Positions 31,565 through 42,777 are shown, numbered from the stretch's first letter. The stretch: 64,000 nt of DNA from Diplonema papillatum (GCA_030068145.1 JAPJBO010000031.1:310001-374000); one strand, 5' to 3'. The notes: a model not told the origin generated them from the sequence alone. Program-made: numbers and translations.

Positions 31565-32060
31565 ATACGAATGAGGACGCAACCCGGTGAACATAGCCAA
31601 GCGTCGGAAACCGTACACCGCGAGAGTAGGAGAAAGTAGAAAGGGAAACTAGAGTTTTCGTTGACCGCACTACCCTGAGCCCAATCTTTTGGATCCTAGA
31701 CGTGGTTTCAAAAGGTGGCAAATTTGGCAAATGAGAAGGTCCTACTTGGGCGGTTCAGTTTCCTCACACAATGCATGTGGCTAAAAATTTTAATTTGTCG
31801 AAACACCCTGGCTTTTTCGCGCCGAACTAGAATAACCATCAGCCCCTACCCAGTAGCCCAAGCACCCCCTGAACGCGCTCGGGGACGTTGCAAGTGTTAT
31901 GGTTTCACGAAGGAGTGGCCCAAAAACGGGCAGTGGCGCTCTGCCTTCCATTCTTTTCTACCCAATTCCCAAGCTCACAGCCAACCGGAGACTTGAATAT
32001 ACCCAAGCCACAAATAACACGCCAGAACAGTAGAAAAGGTAGTGACAGTAGATGACGCGA
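31565..32060 (+). repeat. Dispersed repeat R9, copy 2, containing an antisense 18S V4-like piece
   Basis: Matches 12165-12610 at both ends (GCAACCCGGTGAAC ... CAACCGGAGACTTGAATATA). Between about 31655 and 31790 it holds a piece shared with the antisense 18S segments at 2455-2580 and 19070-19190 (GTTGACCGCACTACCCTGAG, GGTCCTACTTGGGCGGTTCA). The first R9 copy lacks this piece, so it is an insertion. Confidence 0.55.
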
Positions 32061-32312
32061 TACATTTGACCGCCGCATGCTCCCCGAATACAGATGGCGG
32101 TTAAGGTCAATGGTTTCTTTGGATTATCGGCGACCTTCTCGCGAGTTCAAAGCAAGTTCACACCGCCCGGAATAGTAGACCAGGCCTCTCGAGTTGATCG
32201 CCGGGGTCGAACCCAAAAAGTACTTGAAAAGCACCGCCCGGTGCTTACTCCGACGCAACCAAGTCCGCGATTCAATAGTTTTCTTCTTTTGTTCAGTTTC
32301 TTTTTAGTGCTA

Positions 32313-34444
32313 CATAGATGGCCGTTATATAACGTTATATAACGTTATATAACGTTATTCCCGGAGTTATTTGTTACCCCCCCCCCCTAAATCCAGAAAA
32401 ACCGTTATTGACCGTTATAAAACCGTTATTTGCCATTTTTGGTCGAAAAATAACGTTATTTGACCGTTATAACGTTATATAACGTTATAATAACGGTATA
32501 ATAACGTTATATAACGTTATAATAACGGTATAATAACGTTATATAACGTTATAATAACGTTATATAACGTTATATAACGTTATATAACGGTTTTTTACCA
32601 GTCCATGGGAGGTCACACTGTCCTCCAGATTTTGGTCATTTTTGGCCATTTTTGCCACATTTTCCAGATTTTGGCCAATTTTGGTTATTTTTGCCAATTT
32701 TTCCAGATTTTGGTCAATGTTGACCAGTTTTGCCGTGTTTTCCAGATTTTGGCCCATTTTGGCCGTTTTTACCGATTTGGCCAGGATTGGCCATTTTTGC
32801 CATGTTTCAAAAATTTGGCTATTTTTGCCGATTTTTCCAGGTTTTGGTCATTTTTGGCCAGTTTTGCCATGTTTTCCAGACTTTGCCCATTTTGGCCGTT
32901 TTTGCCGATTTTTCCAGGGTTTTGGTCATTTATGCCCTGCCCCTCACCAGAGCTATTGCTGTCTGAGTTTCTTAAACCCGCACAAGCTCGAACAGGCAGT
33001 CCGTGCGCGGAAAAAAAAAAAGGTCGAAAGACACCAATCTGTACGCCCATTCGGGATCGTCGGAAACACAAAAACACGTGTACCGCCCCACCCGCTTCGA
33101 TTTCAGCCACACTAGTCTTTCCAAAGGGAATATCGACTATGCCTGCGAAAAGCTCCCCGAAGGTCCAGCCGAAGCCGAAGGCTCAACCTAAAGCTCAGCC
33201 GAAAGCTCAGCCGAAGACCCCAGGTACACAGCGCAAACGGCCTCGCGCCGAAAGTACGGATAGCAACAGCAGCAGCAGCAGCGCCTCGGTTGCAAAGGCG
33301 CGACGCGGAAGGAAGAAGGTGGCGGAAACGCTGCGCGTCGAGGCCTTGTCCCGCGACCTGGCATTGACTGGCCCCAGCGTTCTCCCTGTCACGAAACCAC
33401 CAAGTAAGAGCCCGGAACAACGATTCATCGACCGGATCAAGAAAACCGACCCCGGGCTGGCTGGGTTCTACGGGAAGCGCCAGCTGTGACTGCTCGACTT
33501 TGCATGTCTCGTGCTCATCATGCACCCATATTTGGTACTGGGACCTTGTCTGACTGGCATAGTACGCAACGGTCTGCCGAGTGGACAAGCTTGGACAAGT
33601 TGGACTCCAGTGGCCGGATCATGCTGGTGACATCTGCTGCCTCACGAAGGACACTGCAAACGACCGTTACGGGCCACCGACTGAGGGACACGCGCCGGAA
33701 ACCCAAAACTGCAGACATCCACATCCCAAGAACAACATCGCACAGTGAAAGAGTCATGTGAATCCGGAAGGATCGCGTTTGTCGCGCTTGGGTGGAAGTC
33801 CGCAAGAAAATAAGTAAAAGAGAAAAAGCTCTGGGGAGGGGCTATACGGACCCCTGAGGACCGGTTACTACGAATTCTTTTCGGACCAGGGTTTGTTTCC
33901 GAACAGTTTTTGTGACCGGGATCCAAAAATCGGCAAAAGTCTGGCAAAAATGGCCGAAATTGACCAAAATCTGGAAAATCGGGAAATCTGGAAAAATCGG
34001 AAAAAATGGCCGAAATTGACTGATCTGGATAAATCGGCCAGAGTGGCCAAAATCTCAAAATTGTCCAAAATCTTGAAAAATCGGCAAAAATGGCCGAAAT
34101 CTGGAAAAATCGGCAAAGATTGCCGAAATCTGGAAAAAATCGGCAAAATGGCCAAAACCTGAGAAAATCGGCAAAAGTCTGGAAAAATTGGCTAAGATTG
34201 ACCAAAATCTGGCAAAAATGGCCAAAATCGGAAAAAATGGCCGAAATGGACCAAAATGAGGAAAAAATGACAAAAATCTGGAAACATGGCCAAAATCGGA
34301 AAAATTCTAAAAACCGTTATTTGCGTTATTTTTTCCGTTATTTTGCGTTTTCGACCGTTATATAACGTTATATAACGTTATATAACGTTATCACCGTTAT
34401 AACGTTATATAACGTTATATAACGTTATCAACCGGCCATCTATG
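32313..34444. mobile_element. 2.1-kb foldback-type element FB-1, inserted in R1
   Basis: The ends are CATAGATGGCCG and CGGCCATCTATG. Next inward come TTATATAACGTTATATAACG repeats at both ends, then long T-rich (32600-32940) and A-rich (33910-34310) tracts that are inverted versions of each other (TTTTGCCGATTTTTCCAG / CTGGAAAAATCGGCAAAA). A six-base duplication GTGCTA flanks it (32307-32312 and 34445-34450). Removing the element restores R1 (TTTTTAGTGCTAACAAGCTT). The central unique part carries a lysine-rich ORF. Confidence 0.8.
33139..33489 (+). CDS. Lysine-rich 116-residue protein of element FB-1
   Basis: From the ATG at 33139 the protein has a KAQPKAQPKAQPK repeat, a basic patch (TQRKRPRAES), a serine run (DSNSSSSSAS), a second basic patch (AKARRGRKKVAETLRVEA) and a C-terminal segment, SPEQRFIDRIKKTDPGLAGF. 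It is the only GC-rich, codon-biased frame in the element. The composition suggests a nuclear, DNA- or RNA-binding protein. No transposase signature is seen. It may be captured cargo or an element-encoded accessory protein. Confidence 0.45.
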   Translation: MPAKSSPKVQPKPKAQPKAQPKAQPKTPGTQRKRPRAESTDSNSSSSSASVAKARRGRKKVAETLRVEALSRDLALTGPSVLPVTKPPSKSPEQRFIDRIKKTDPGLAGFYGKRQL

Positions 34445-34612
34445 GTGCTAACAAGCTTGCGGGTTGCCCTTCAATGCATTGTGCAGGCTATGAAGACGGA
34501 GGCAGCGTGTTTTGGTGGTTGACCAGTTCCTTACCTGAGAGGGACACACGGTAAATACAAGTGGGAAAACGATCAACCGGCACGCACAATCAAAACAAAG
34601 CGCCTGTTTTTT
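34445..34612 (+). repeat. Dispersed repeat R1 (right part of the FB-1 target)
   Basis: CTTGCGGGTTGCCCTTCAAT through GTAAATACAAGTGGGAAAAC to AAAGCGCCTGTTTTTTT continues from the FB-1 right flank. Confidence 0.8.
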
Positions 34613-34837
34613 TTTCTTCAAAATCTCTGCGTATATGCGTGTTTATGTGTGTGGTGGTGCTGGTGATTCGCCGCACAGCGATGATGCGATATCGTCTGCT
34701 GTGTGTAACGCTTTTTGATGTAACCACAACAATACTTTACATTACTGTATGCCGTGTACGCGCGGTGTGCTCCAGCACGGGGTGGTCCATTTCCCGGGTG
34801 GGCCACACCCGCAAAAACAGTGTGATCATCGTTTTCG

Positions 34838-35305
34838 ACGTACCCTTTGTTCAGTGGGAGTTGAGATTCTCCGTCAAGATTCTAGCCGCCGCCATAGGGC
34901 GGGCTATTGCCAAAAGGAGGAGAGCCCGCGAAACAACGTGTCAACACACGCCTGCCAGGCGGTCTCGTCCGCCAGTCAGAACGCCCCCGGCTGCGCCACC
35001 ATCGGTGCAACAATCATCTTTGACTGGGCCGCGGCTCGCTCCACGCCCACGGCGCAACGACTTGCGCCCGCCGTAGTAGTACGGGACAGTAGTGGGGCGA
35101 CCGGATACTCCTCGGAGAGATGGTTCCTGCACTCTAACTCGTCTCTCTCTCTCTCTTTTTTTGTACAAGCACCTGCATTTGTAGAAAATGCTTGAGGAGA
35201 CTGCCAGTTGCGATAGACAAAGGAGGTAAATGTGCTGTAACCCACACGAAACACAGGTAAATCTGGGTTCAGTGGCGGGCGTAAGCGTTCAACAAAGCCC
35301 CACTG
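34838..35305 (+). repeat. R11 copy 2 followed by an R2 copy
   Basis: 34838-35140 is nearly identical to 16405-16720. R2 follows after a CT run (35152-35305: TTTGTACAAGCACCTGCATT, AGGAGGTAAATGTGCTGTAA). The same R11-R2 order occurs at 16405-16800, so the pair was duplicated together. Confidence 0.75.
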
Positions 35306-35552
35306 GGCGCGGGATTTGCGGGCATCCCTGGACTCGCACTGGATTTGCGGGTGTCACACCGGATTTCACACTGGATTTGAGCGTGTACCCACACAGGACA
35401 CTTTGACCGCACAGTTACCTGGTAATGGAGTTCACCGTGCAATGATGATCGTGCGGTTCACATACAGCACATCGTATTCTGTTCCAGACTTTGGTCGTTC
35501 ACATGCACATCCGATGACACTTGTCCTTCTTCACGCGATGCCAAAAGGGCCC

Positions 35553-35684
35553 ATCCAAGATGATCAGATACCGTCGTAGTCCACTGCTGTAAACGATGCC
35601 GTCTCAGGATCGAGGGAAGTCATTTTGGCTCCCACGGCACCCCGAACGAGAAATCAAAGATTATGGGTTCAGGGGGGAGTACAT

Positions 35685-35717
<33 letters not shown>

Positions 35718-35960
35718 TGACACCACCAGGCGTGGAGTATGCGGCTTAATTTGACTCAACACGGGGAATTTTACTAGGTCAGGGCGATCTCAAGGATTGA
35801 CAGATTGAGAGCTCTCTCTCGATGAATTGTGTGGTGTGGTGCATGGCCGCTCCTGGTTGGTGGAGTGATTTGTCAGGTTGATTCCGTTAACGAACGAGAT
35901 CTCGACCCTTAAATAGGTGGGCGGTGTCGTTGTAGGGGGTGTCTTTTGGCATCGGCGGCT
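35553..35960 (+). rRNA. 18S rRNA fragment, 3' half
   Basis: Contains GATGATCAGATACCGTCGTA, GAAACTTAAAGGAATTGACG, GGCTTAATTTGACTCAACAC, GGATTGACAGATTGAGAGCT, GGTGGTGCATGGCCG-like GTGGTGCATGGCCGCTCC, GGTTGATTCCGTTAACGAAC and GAGATCTCGACC, in the correct order for eukaryotic 18S. Upstream sequence is unrelated and the match fades after about 35910. About 360-400 nt of a ~1.8-2 kb rRNA is present, with no 5' half next to it, so it is an isolated fragment. Confidence 0.9.
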
Positions 35961-36254
35961 TGCTGCTTACCCGAGACGCGCACTGGAGGGGCGACCTGTA
36001 TCTGCTGGAATCCGTAGCATGAGGTCGGCCGAATGGGGACAGAAAATTCATTCGCCTTCCGGGGAGCCTTTTTTATGGTACAAACGCGTTTTGTCATTAT
36101 CAAAAAGAGGATGTTGGCAGCGCTATCATGTACACACGGGCGCACCAATCAAAGAATCCCGTTTCTCTGGGATTAGAGGTCCCGGTTGGTTAGCGAGGTA
36201 ACATATCCCGCGTGTACAGCATCGTACTTTGCCAGATATCTTTCTGCCCCACCC

Positions 36255-36465
36255 TCCCCTGTGCTCTGGTAGCACGGGTGGTCCTGGCTGTGACGAGCTA
36301 CGAACAGCCGCCTGACAAACCAGACTCACACCGCTGTCCTGTCCGCAGACACGCTGATGATGGTCCGCCTCATGTGTCCGTGGCTTAAAGGACCGAAACA
36401 CGGCGCAGACGGGGCCAGTGCGGTGTTGAGCGCATATCCATTCCAAGCACGTTCTTGCAAACCCC
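36255..36465 (+). repeat. Dispersed repeat R8, copy 3
   Basis: Matches 5318-5545 and 11518-11735 (CTGGCTGTGACGAGCTACGA, GATGATGGTCCGCC). Confidence 0.8.
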
Positions 36466-36854
36466 ACCCTCCCCCTTTGGCATCGTCTCGTACGACGCTA
36501 CGACGCGGCACGGTTGGTCTTCTTCGTCACCCGCCCTTCCACTGAATCGATTGGGCAACGGCCTCTGGCACAGTAGCTATCGCCTATACACCTCAAGTGC
36601 GAGCTGGAGTGCCTTCCCTCGATAGCAGCAGGACTGTGGCACTTTTAACCGTCCGCGGGTATACGGCGCGAGGGACTAAGACTCTCTTAAGGGAGCTTAC
36701 CTTTGTGGTGGTTCACAATGTCAGATACGATACTGATGGTTCGATGCAGATTATCGCCAGATTCTTTTCTAGCCCAAACGATACTGATGGTTCACGTCTT
36801 ACCCCGTTTCGGTGGTCGTTCAATTTGAGTACGATGCCGATGATGATCGCACGT

Positions 36855-37012
36855 TTTTTTTTGTTGCATAAGCACCTGCTTTGTAGGAAATGCTTGTGGA
36901 GACTGCCAGCAGTTGCGATAGATCGAAGGAGGTAAATGTGCTGTAACCCACACGAAACACAGGTAAATCTGGGTTTAGTGGCGGGCGTAAGCGTTCAACA
37001 AAAAAGACCCAC
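36855..37012 (+). repeat. Dispersed repeat R2, 5' part
   Basis: TTTTTTGTTGCATAAGCACC, GGAAATGCTTGTGGAGACTG and GTGGCGGGCGTAAGCG match the full copy at 20425. The tail is missing here. A tail lies separately at about 39050-39133 (GAGCACAAGGCAGTCCCTCG). Confidence 0.75.
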
Positions 37013-37457
37013 TATGTTGGTGTGGTCGGTGGGCCAGTTCCCCGTAGTTCCCCCGTAGTTCAACATGGGGGGGGGGTGTCTTTTTTTTTTTTCGTTTCTT
37101 GTTTTTTTGCTGAGTGCTTCAGGGATGCGGCCATGGGTCCTGGAGAGCATTTCTGAGCTACTTTGCACGATTTCGTCACAAAATAAGGACAATTTCGGGT
37201 AATTCGAGCGTATCAAGATCAAAGACCCCAGGAGACAAGCCACCTGGTCCAGGCCAAAATCGGTGAATTTCGGGGGGTAATTCCTTTGTGGCGATCACTT
37301 TGTGCAGTCGGCCCTGGCGAAGGTGGGGCGGAAGAGCTACAAAGGTGCAGTATTACGGCCCCAACTTGCGCAGAGCGGCCATGTGCTATGCGTGCCCCGA
37401 AGAGGAAGGAATAGGATGAGAAGGAAGGACAGACTGGGAGTCACGGTTTGACAGGTA

Positions 37458-37973
37458 GTGACAGGATCAGCTGCGGTAAGGAGAGCAGGAAATGTTCTAC
37501 CAGAGGCCCCGCGCCCGCCGGGTTTCGAAGCGATCGCGGGACCGGAGACCTTCGCGGCGGTCGGAGGAGAGAGGTGGTTCCGGGCGCTGCAGTATTGGCT
37601 GGATGGGATGTGCTGGTCGGTGGCGGGTGACGTCTCGATGGCGGAGCTCGCCGTCGACTTTGAAGTGTGCACCAAACTGGATCTTCCGGGCAGTGTCGTA
37701 GCGACAACGGACGGGACACCGTTGAGCATGCGTGCGAGGGTACTCGGAAAACTTTTAAAAACCGTCGGGAATGCGCTGGAGCGAAACGGCGACGGACCGC
37801 TTCTGCCAGACAGGAAACTGGAGAAGATAGGGTCGCTGAGAACGGTGGGAGCCCGGATCTTTTCCCTACGTACGGAGGTGGAAGGGCAGAGCGTGCGGCG
37901 AGATGGGCGGTGTTCAACGCTACGGAACACGAAAAGTGGAGTGAGCGGGTGTGCCACGAGCACCAGAAAGTGA
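37458..37973 (+). CDS. Possible retroelement-derived ORF (unassigned)
   Basis: A GC-rich open frame of ~171 codons begins after a TAG without an ATG; the first ATG is near 37608. The best part reads GPETFAAVGGERWFRALQYW, DVSMAELAVDFEVCTKLDLP and VLGKLLKTVGNALERNGDGP. The W.ELA.DFE..T style recalls the C-terminal region of reverse-transcriptase proteins in protist retroelements, but this is from memory and weak. No polymerase motif is present in the window, so at most a remnant is here. It could instead be an exon of an unknown gene. Confidence 0.35.
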   Translation: MTGSAAVRRAGNVLPEAPRPPGFEAIAGPETFAAVGGERWFRALQYWLDGMCWSVAGDVSMAELAVDFEVCTKLDLPGSVVATTDGTPLSMRARVLGKLLKTVGNALERNGDGPLLPDRKLEKIGSLRTVGARIFSLRTEVEGQSVRRDGRCSTLRNTKSGVSGCATSTRK

Positions 37974-39049
37974 TGTGCGGCGTGTGAAAGCGCCGGTGCA
38001 GCAACCGGTGAACCTGGGCGAGCAATCGAAGAAGAAGCGAGGCACCAAACGCGCGCCTGAGCGCGACGATCAAGTTGAGCTAAAGAGGCGAAATAATGAC
38101 ACATCACGTACGAAGAGATATCCGCGACACCGCAAATCGCCACAGATTATTTGCATTCTAATCCAAACTATCAGAGGCGGTCGCGGTCGAAGACGGCAAC
38201 CCGAGCGAGGAGTAAGGTTGATAACCAGAATGACAGGTCATAATAATAATGGCCATGCTGAAGGCATGCGTTGCAGGAGGAGAAACTGGTGCTTGGCCGA
38301 GGATAAGATGGCTATGGCGGCAGGGGCAGAACAGAGAGACAGCGAGTCCTTCTTGTGGGGTAGTCACGCCTTCGCAGTCCCAGGACCTCCGCCCACTTGC
38401 GTACAGCCGTCGACTGGCCTTTCCCAAGAGGACGAGTTGGAATGCAGGTACCATCTCCGGAGAGCTTCCGGGTTCTCCCAGAGTAGAGGAGCTGATGCAA
38501 ACGCCACCTGGGCTTCTGAACGTGATTGCAGATCACCTTCTTGCCAAACCCAAGAGGGGTTGGAGTGTCGGAATGGCGCGCAAGGAGAGGCTCTGGCTTG
38601 TTTGCTTCTTTCGCTGGCGAGAGGGAGACTTCGGACACGGCAAAGCCTTCGGGTCTTCGGGCTCTGCATCCAGAGATCGTAGAGCAGTTTGCCGACAACA
38701 ACATTAGCCTTGAATGGCATGCTGAGGGCATGCAGTTTATCAAGAACTTCTTATCAGCTTCCCTTCCATGCAGACACAAGTTGGACTCAAGCACATATTT
38801 TCTTCTATCACCGGACCTACTTTCCAGCGAATCCTTCATGCCACGGCGTCACGAAAGCACCAACCCCGACACCCCGAAGGCTCCATTTTTCAAAAGGCTT
38901 GGCCCTTCTGTGGAAAGCCCAAGCAAAAGGAACCGTTTTGCTCACTCCAAAGCTCCCGGTTTGGTGGCGTTTGAAAAAATCCACTACAAAAAAAAAAAAG
39001 ACACCCCAAGGTCAGTTCCCCGTAGTTCCCCCGTAGTTCCCCCTGGCTA
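37974..39049. other. No assignable gene
   Basis: Several overlapping frames of 100-220 codons exist on both strands, none recognised and none clearly favoured by codon pattern. The words GTAGTCACGCCTT.GCAGTCC near 38360 also occur at about 13130 and reversed near 10015. Confidence 0.3.
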
Positions 39050-39540
39050 TACCGACCACACCATATGTAGTTGTATTGTTTTCTCCCCTCTAGCCTCCTT
39101 CGAAATGAGCACAAGGCAGTCCCTCGAGTACTTTGTTTACATGCCGCGAAGCACCACGCGATGCACCAGAATGGCGTGATCGTTCACACGTGAGTTACGA
39201 TGCTGACGATTCATGTCTTTCCGGTTCGGTGGTCATTCGATGCTAATGATGATCGCACGTTCGAACGACTCTCAGCCCGATACCGATGCTGGGGTTTTTT
39301 GACAGATTTTACGCCGTATCGGAAAAACGTGACAGTTTGAGTACGATACTGATGCAGGCGTCGGTTGCAACCGATGTATTTTTGCAACTGGCGGCCTTCT
39401 CTACGAAGAAGGTACTGTGTTCCATCAACCCAAACAACTTCTGTCCGGTAGAGGAAACGCGCCAAAGAGGAATCAACTGCCTTCGGGCGGGCTAGCTTGA
39501 CACTTGATGCGCGGGGGGAAAAAAACCTACGAGAGTTTCT

Positions 39541-39640
39541 CACTGACCGCACGACCTTGAATCCAAATGGTTCAGATGGCAATTGATCATGATCAGGAGG
39601 TCCTCGATTGACTCAGTGTCCTCACACGTTCATCACGTGG
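39541..39640 (-). rRNA. Possible antisense 18S V4 scrap, diverged
   Basis: TGACCGCACGACCTTGA, ATTGATCATGATCAGGAGGT and CAGTGTCCTCACACGTTCAT parallel the antisense 18S-derived segments at 2455-2580 and 19070-19190. It is more diverged and recognised only through those copies. Confidence 0.3.
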
Positions 39641-39844
39641 GTGCACGTCACCAAAAAAGACGAAAAAACAATTTCAACTTCCCGAAAACGTAGTCCCACT
39701 CTCTCCGTGTAGTCTAGGGGGGGTCCGTGCGCAAAGCACCTATCCCCGAACGACCAGAAAACAAAGAAAATAATCCGCGAAGAACCTCTGCTCTCTCTCT
39801 CTCTCTCTCTCTGTCGCTGTTGGTGTCCCCAAGGAAAAATATAC

Positions 39845-40152
39845 GCCGCGAGAAACCTGCGGTTGAGGCTGCTGCTGCGGGAAGCGCAGGAGGCGGTCGG
39901 TGAAGAAGTGGCCGGCGTTGACTGCGCAGCCGCCGTCCAGTGCCGTCGTCCTGGTGCCAGGCAAAGGGCTCGTGCGTCGGCTACCAGTGTGCCCAGCTCT
40001 AGCCCACAGCCAGTCGGCAGCAACGGGCGGTGTGTACAAGTGCAAACTGATGACTCGCGTGTGCCCAGCTCTAGCCCCTGGCGGCATCAGCCGCTCTCGT
40101 CAACACGTGAGCGGATGGCGGGCCTGCCAGCCGCCGATGTACAGGCGTTCAA
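39845..40152 (+). pseudogene. Decayed 5' fragment of the 42.9-kb gene, interrupted by 18S
   Basis: ENLRLRLLLREAQEAVGEEV parallels DDLRLRLLLRGALEAVGEEA of the gene at 42934. GGCGGCATCAGCCG parallels its GGCGTCATCAGCCG, and AGCGGATGGCGGGCCTGCC parallels the stretch coding WADGGRLPAADGQ. It is more diverged than the copy at 42225-42590, so it is an older duplicate. An antisense 18S piece with 19-bp flanking direct repeats is inserted in it. Confidence 0.7.
40006..40058 (-). rRNA. 53-bp antisense 18S 3'-end piece with 19-bp direct repeats
   Basis: The minus strand contains GCGAGTCATCAGTTTGCAC and TTGTACACACCGCCCGTTG, the conserved end of 18S just before the 3' terminal helix. It is flanked on both sides by GTGTGCCCAGCTCTAGCCC (39987-40005 and 40059-40077). 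Confidence 0.8.
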
Positions 40153-40162
40153 TTAGATTTTG

Positions 40163-40272
40163 AAACCGAACCCAAACCGAACCCAGAACCGAACCAGTGC
40201 CCGATAGGAAACCGAACTCGGAACCGAACCCGAAGCCGACCTAGAACCAAACCCAGAACCGAACCCGAAGGA
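40163..40272 (+). repeat. Short tandem repeat of GAACCGAACCCA type
   Basis: About nine irregular 11-13-bp units (AACCGAACCC, GAACCGAACCCGAAG). Confidence 0.8.
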
Positions 40273-40860
40273 GCTGCTCACAGGAATGCTTTGTGCGCTT
40301 CACTCGTTGACGATCTTGACTGATTCAATGAAATGAACGCGAAAGGAAGTAGCCTAAACGAATTGCACTCACGATGGGCCCCGAGATAGCCGCTGAATGG
40401 TGAGCGAAACATGCTAGGCCAGGAGGTCACACCACCAAACTTTTGTTTTCCGATTCCTTTGGAATCCGGTGCCCAGCACCTTCCTAATGAGTGGTTCGTT
40501 ACGCGCTTAGCGTTCCCACGATGAATCGGCAGCACCCCTCACCTGCTTCGCTGCATACGATGATGGCCCAACCTACTTTCCCCTCGAGCTTTCTATGGTT
40601 TACTGTGGGAATTGGAGCAAAGCGCATGGCACGATGAGCACGAACCAACACCAGAAGAGTTTGGGATGAGGCGGGGTGGCAAGTAGACAGTCACACCGAC
40701 GTTACCAATAGACTAAACCCAGCAGGATCAAAGAATGTCAGTCCCACCTTCCTCATTATTCTTCGGGTGCGAAGATGCCAGAAGAAGCCAGCAACAATTC
40801 CTGGCTGCGCGAGCTGATCTTTCGCCCCCTGGCTGTTTGCTTGTCGAGAGCTCCTTAGAC
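40273..40860. other. No gene seen
   Basis: Mixed sequence leading into the satellite at 40861. No exon or RNA gene was recognised. Confidence 0.3.
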
Positions 40861-42180
40861 TTCGCTAACCGGTTGCGTGACAGGACTAGCACATAATGAT
40901 AACCCAAACCATTTCCCTCGAGCTTCCTGGCTATGTGAGCACTTCTTTCGCCCCTAGCTGATTGCTGCTTCACATGTCTGGAGGACACGAGTGCTGAGAC
41001 CATTAAATCGAGTGTGACATTTCGAACACTTGCAAGGTAATTAGGTAGTTGTATTGCACAAAGGCTCAGCAATTGAGTCGCACACGAGTGTCGAATTCTT
41101 TTGATTTTGGGGACTATGGGGAATCAAGGGTAGTGCGTGAGGTTGTTGCGAACCTATCCAGATTCTTCATGCTTCGCAAAACGGTAGCTGCACTTGTCTT
41201 TGCATATGATGATAACCCAAACCATTTCCCTCGAGCTTCCTGGCTGTGTGAGCTTCTTCTTTCGCCCCTAGCTGATTGCTGCTGTACAGATGAATGTTGA
41301 ACCTACCCAGAGTCTTTAGGCTCGCTAAACGGTAGATGCACGTATCTTCCCACGCACTTGCACATGATGATAACCCAAACCATTTCCCTCGAGCTTCCTG
41401 GCAGTGTGAGCTACTTCTTTCGCCCCTAGCTGATTGCTGCTTCACATGCGGTTGTTGCGAACCTATCCAGATTCTGCATGCCTCGCTAAACGGTAGATGC
41501 ACTTGTCTTTGGCTTCAGGACTTGCACATGATGATAACCCAAACCATTTCCCTCGAGCTTCCTGGCTGTGTGAGCTACTTCTTTCGCCCCTAGCTGATTG
41601 CTGCTTCACAAGCGGTTGTTGCGAGCCTTTTCAGATTCTTCAGACTTCGCATAAAACGGTAGCTGAACTTGTCTTTGAGCTTCAGGACTTGCACATGATG
41701 ATAGTCCAAACCATTTCCCTCGAGCTTCCTGGCTGTGTGAGCTACTTCTTTCGCCCCTAGCTGATTGCTGCTGTACAGATGAATGTTGAACCTACCAGAG
41801 TCTTTAGGCTCGCTAAACGGTAGATGCACGTATCTTCCCACGCACTTGCACATGATGATAACCCAAACCATTTCCCTCGAGCTTCCTGGCTGTGTGAGCT
41901 ACTTCTTTCGCCCCTAGCTGATTGCTGCTGTACAGATGAATGTTGAGTCTTTAGGCTCGCTAAACGGTAGATGTAAGTATTTTCCCACGCACTTGCGCAT
42001 GATGATAACCCAAACCATTATCCTCGAGCTTCCTGGCTGTGTGAGCTACTTCTTTCGCCCCTAGCTGATTGCTCTTCACATGAGGTCGCGAACCTATCCA
42101 GGTCCTTAAGCTTGGCAAAACGGTAGACGTACGTTTTCTGTCTTTGAGTATCCTGCGCGTCAGGACTCGCACGTGACGAT
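40861..42180 (+). repeat. Satellite, about eight units of 130-185 bp
   Basis: Each unit has GATGATAACCCAAACCATTT, CCCTCGAGCTTCCTGGCTGT, GTGAGCTACTTCTTTCGCCC, CTAGCTGATTGCTGC and TCGCTAAACGGTAGATGCA. Units vary in length in the segment after GATTGCTGC. The array stops about 45 bp before a partial copy of the next gene. Confidence 0.85.
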
Positions 42181-42224
42181 GGACCCACACCGTTTTCCAT
42201 ACGGACCGCTTAATACAAAGCCGT

Positions 42225-42590
42225 CTAAAAATGATGGCCAACCCGAAAACCGCGTAAGGGATGAAAACTCGCAGGCGCGGGGGGAGAGAAAGGGGATCCT
42301 CGCAGAGGAAAAGGTGGCGCCTTCGAGCCCTCGCTGCGGCTGCTGCTGCGGGGCGCGCTCGAGGCGGTCGGCGAGGAGTGTGCGGCGCGGTCGTGCAGTC
42401 GACAAGGGGCTTCGCGTGGTGCGCGGGCTGCCGCCCGGCGTCATCAGCCGGTCGAGCGACTTTTTGAGCACGCCAGGCGGAGCTGCTCGTATCGCATCCC
42501 GCGGCTGCTCCTCTCCTTCGACAAGAACCACGAGGCCAAGCGCCTCGTGGTCCTTGCGGCCCAGACCTTCCAACGCCCAACTATACTTGC
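42225..42590 (+). pseudogene. Truncated 5' copy of the 42.9-kb gene with its upstream region
   Basis: Repeats 42834-43255, from the leader (GATGGCCAACCCGAAAACC, GGCGCCTTCGAGCC) through the start region to GGCCCAGACCTTC. The ATG region is deleted (about 30 bp), as are three further short blocks, for example between GAGCACG and CAGGCGGAGCTGCTCGT. Each deletion falls at short shared words. It ends at unrelated CAACGCCCAACT. Confidence 0.85.
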
Positions 42591-42777
42591 GCCGCAACTT
42601 CTCGAAAGCTAGAGAATTGCGGTGGTGACCTGGCGAACTCTCAGGCAGTCTGACAACTACCTTGCTGGCCAAAGTGGATGGCCGTTTGGCAAATTCTTAC
42701 TGTGTTGCTGGAGACGAGGAGACTTCTAAGTACCGAAGGCTTACAACCCAAAGAAGCAGCCTAAAAATGGTCAAAGA

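Noticed and set aside
35553-35960. Functional rRNA gene
   Set aside because: Only ~400 nt of 18S is present, with no adjoining 5' domain, 5.8S or 28S, so it is an isolated fragment.
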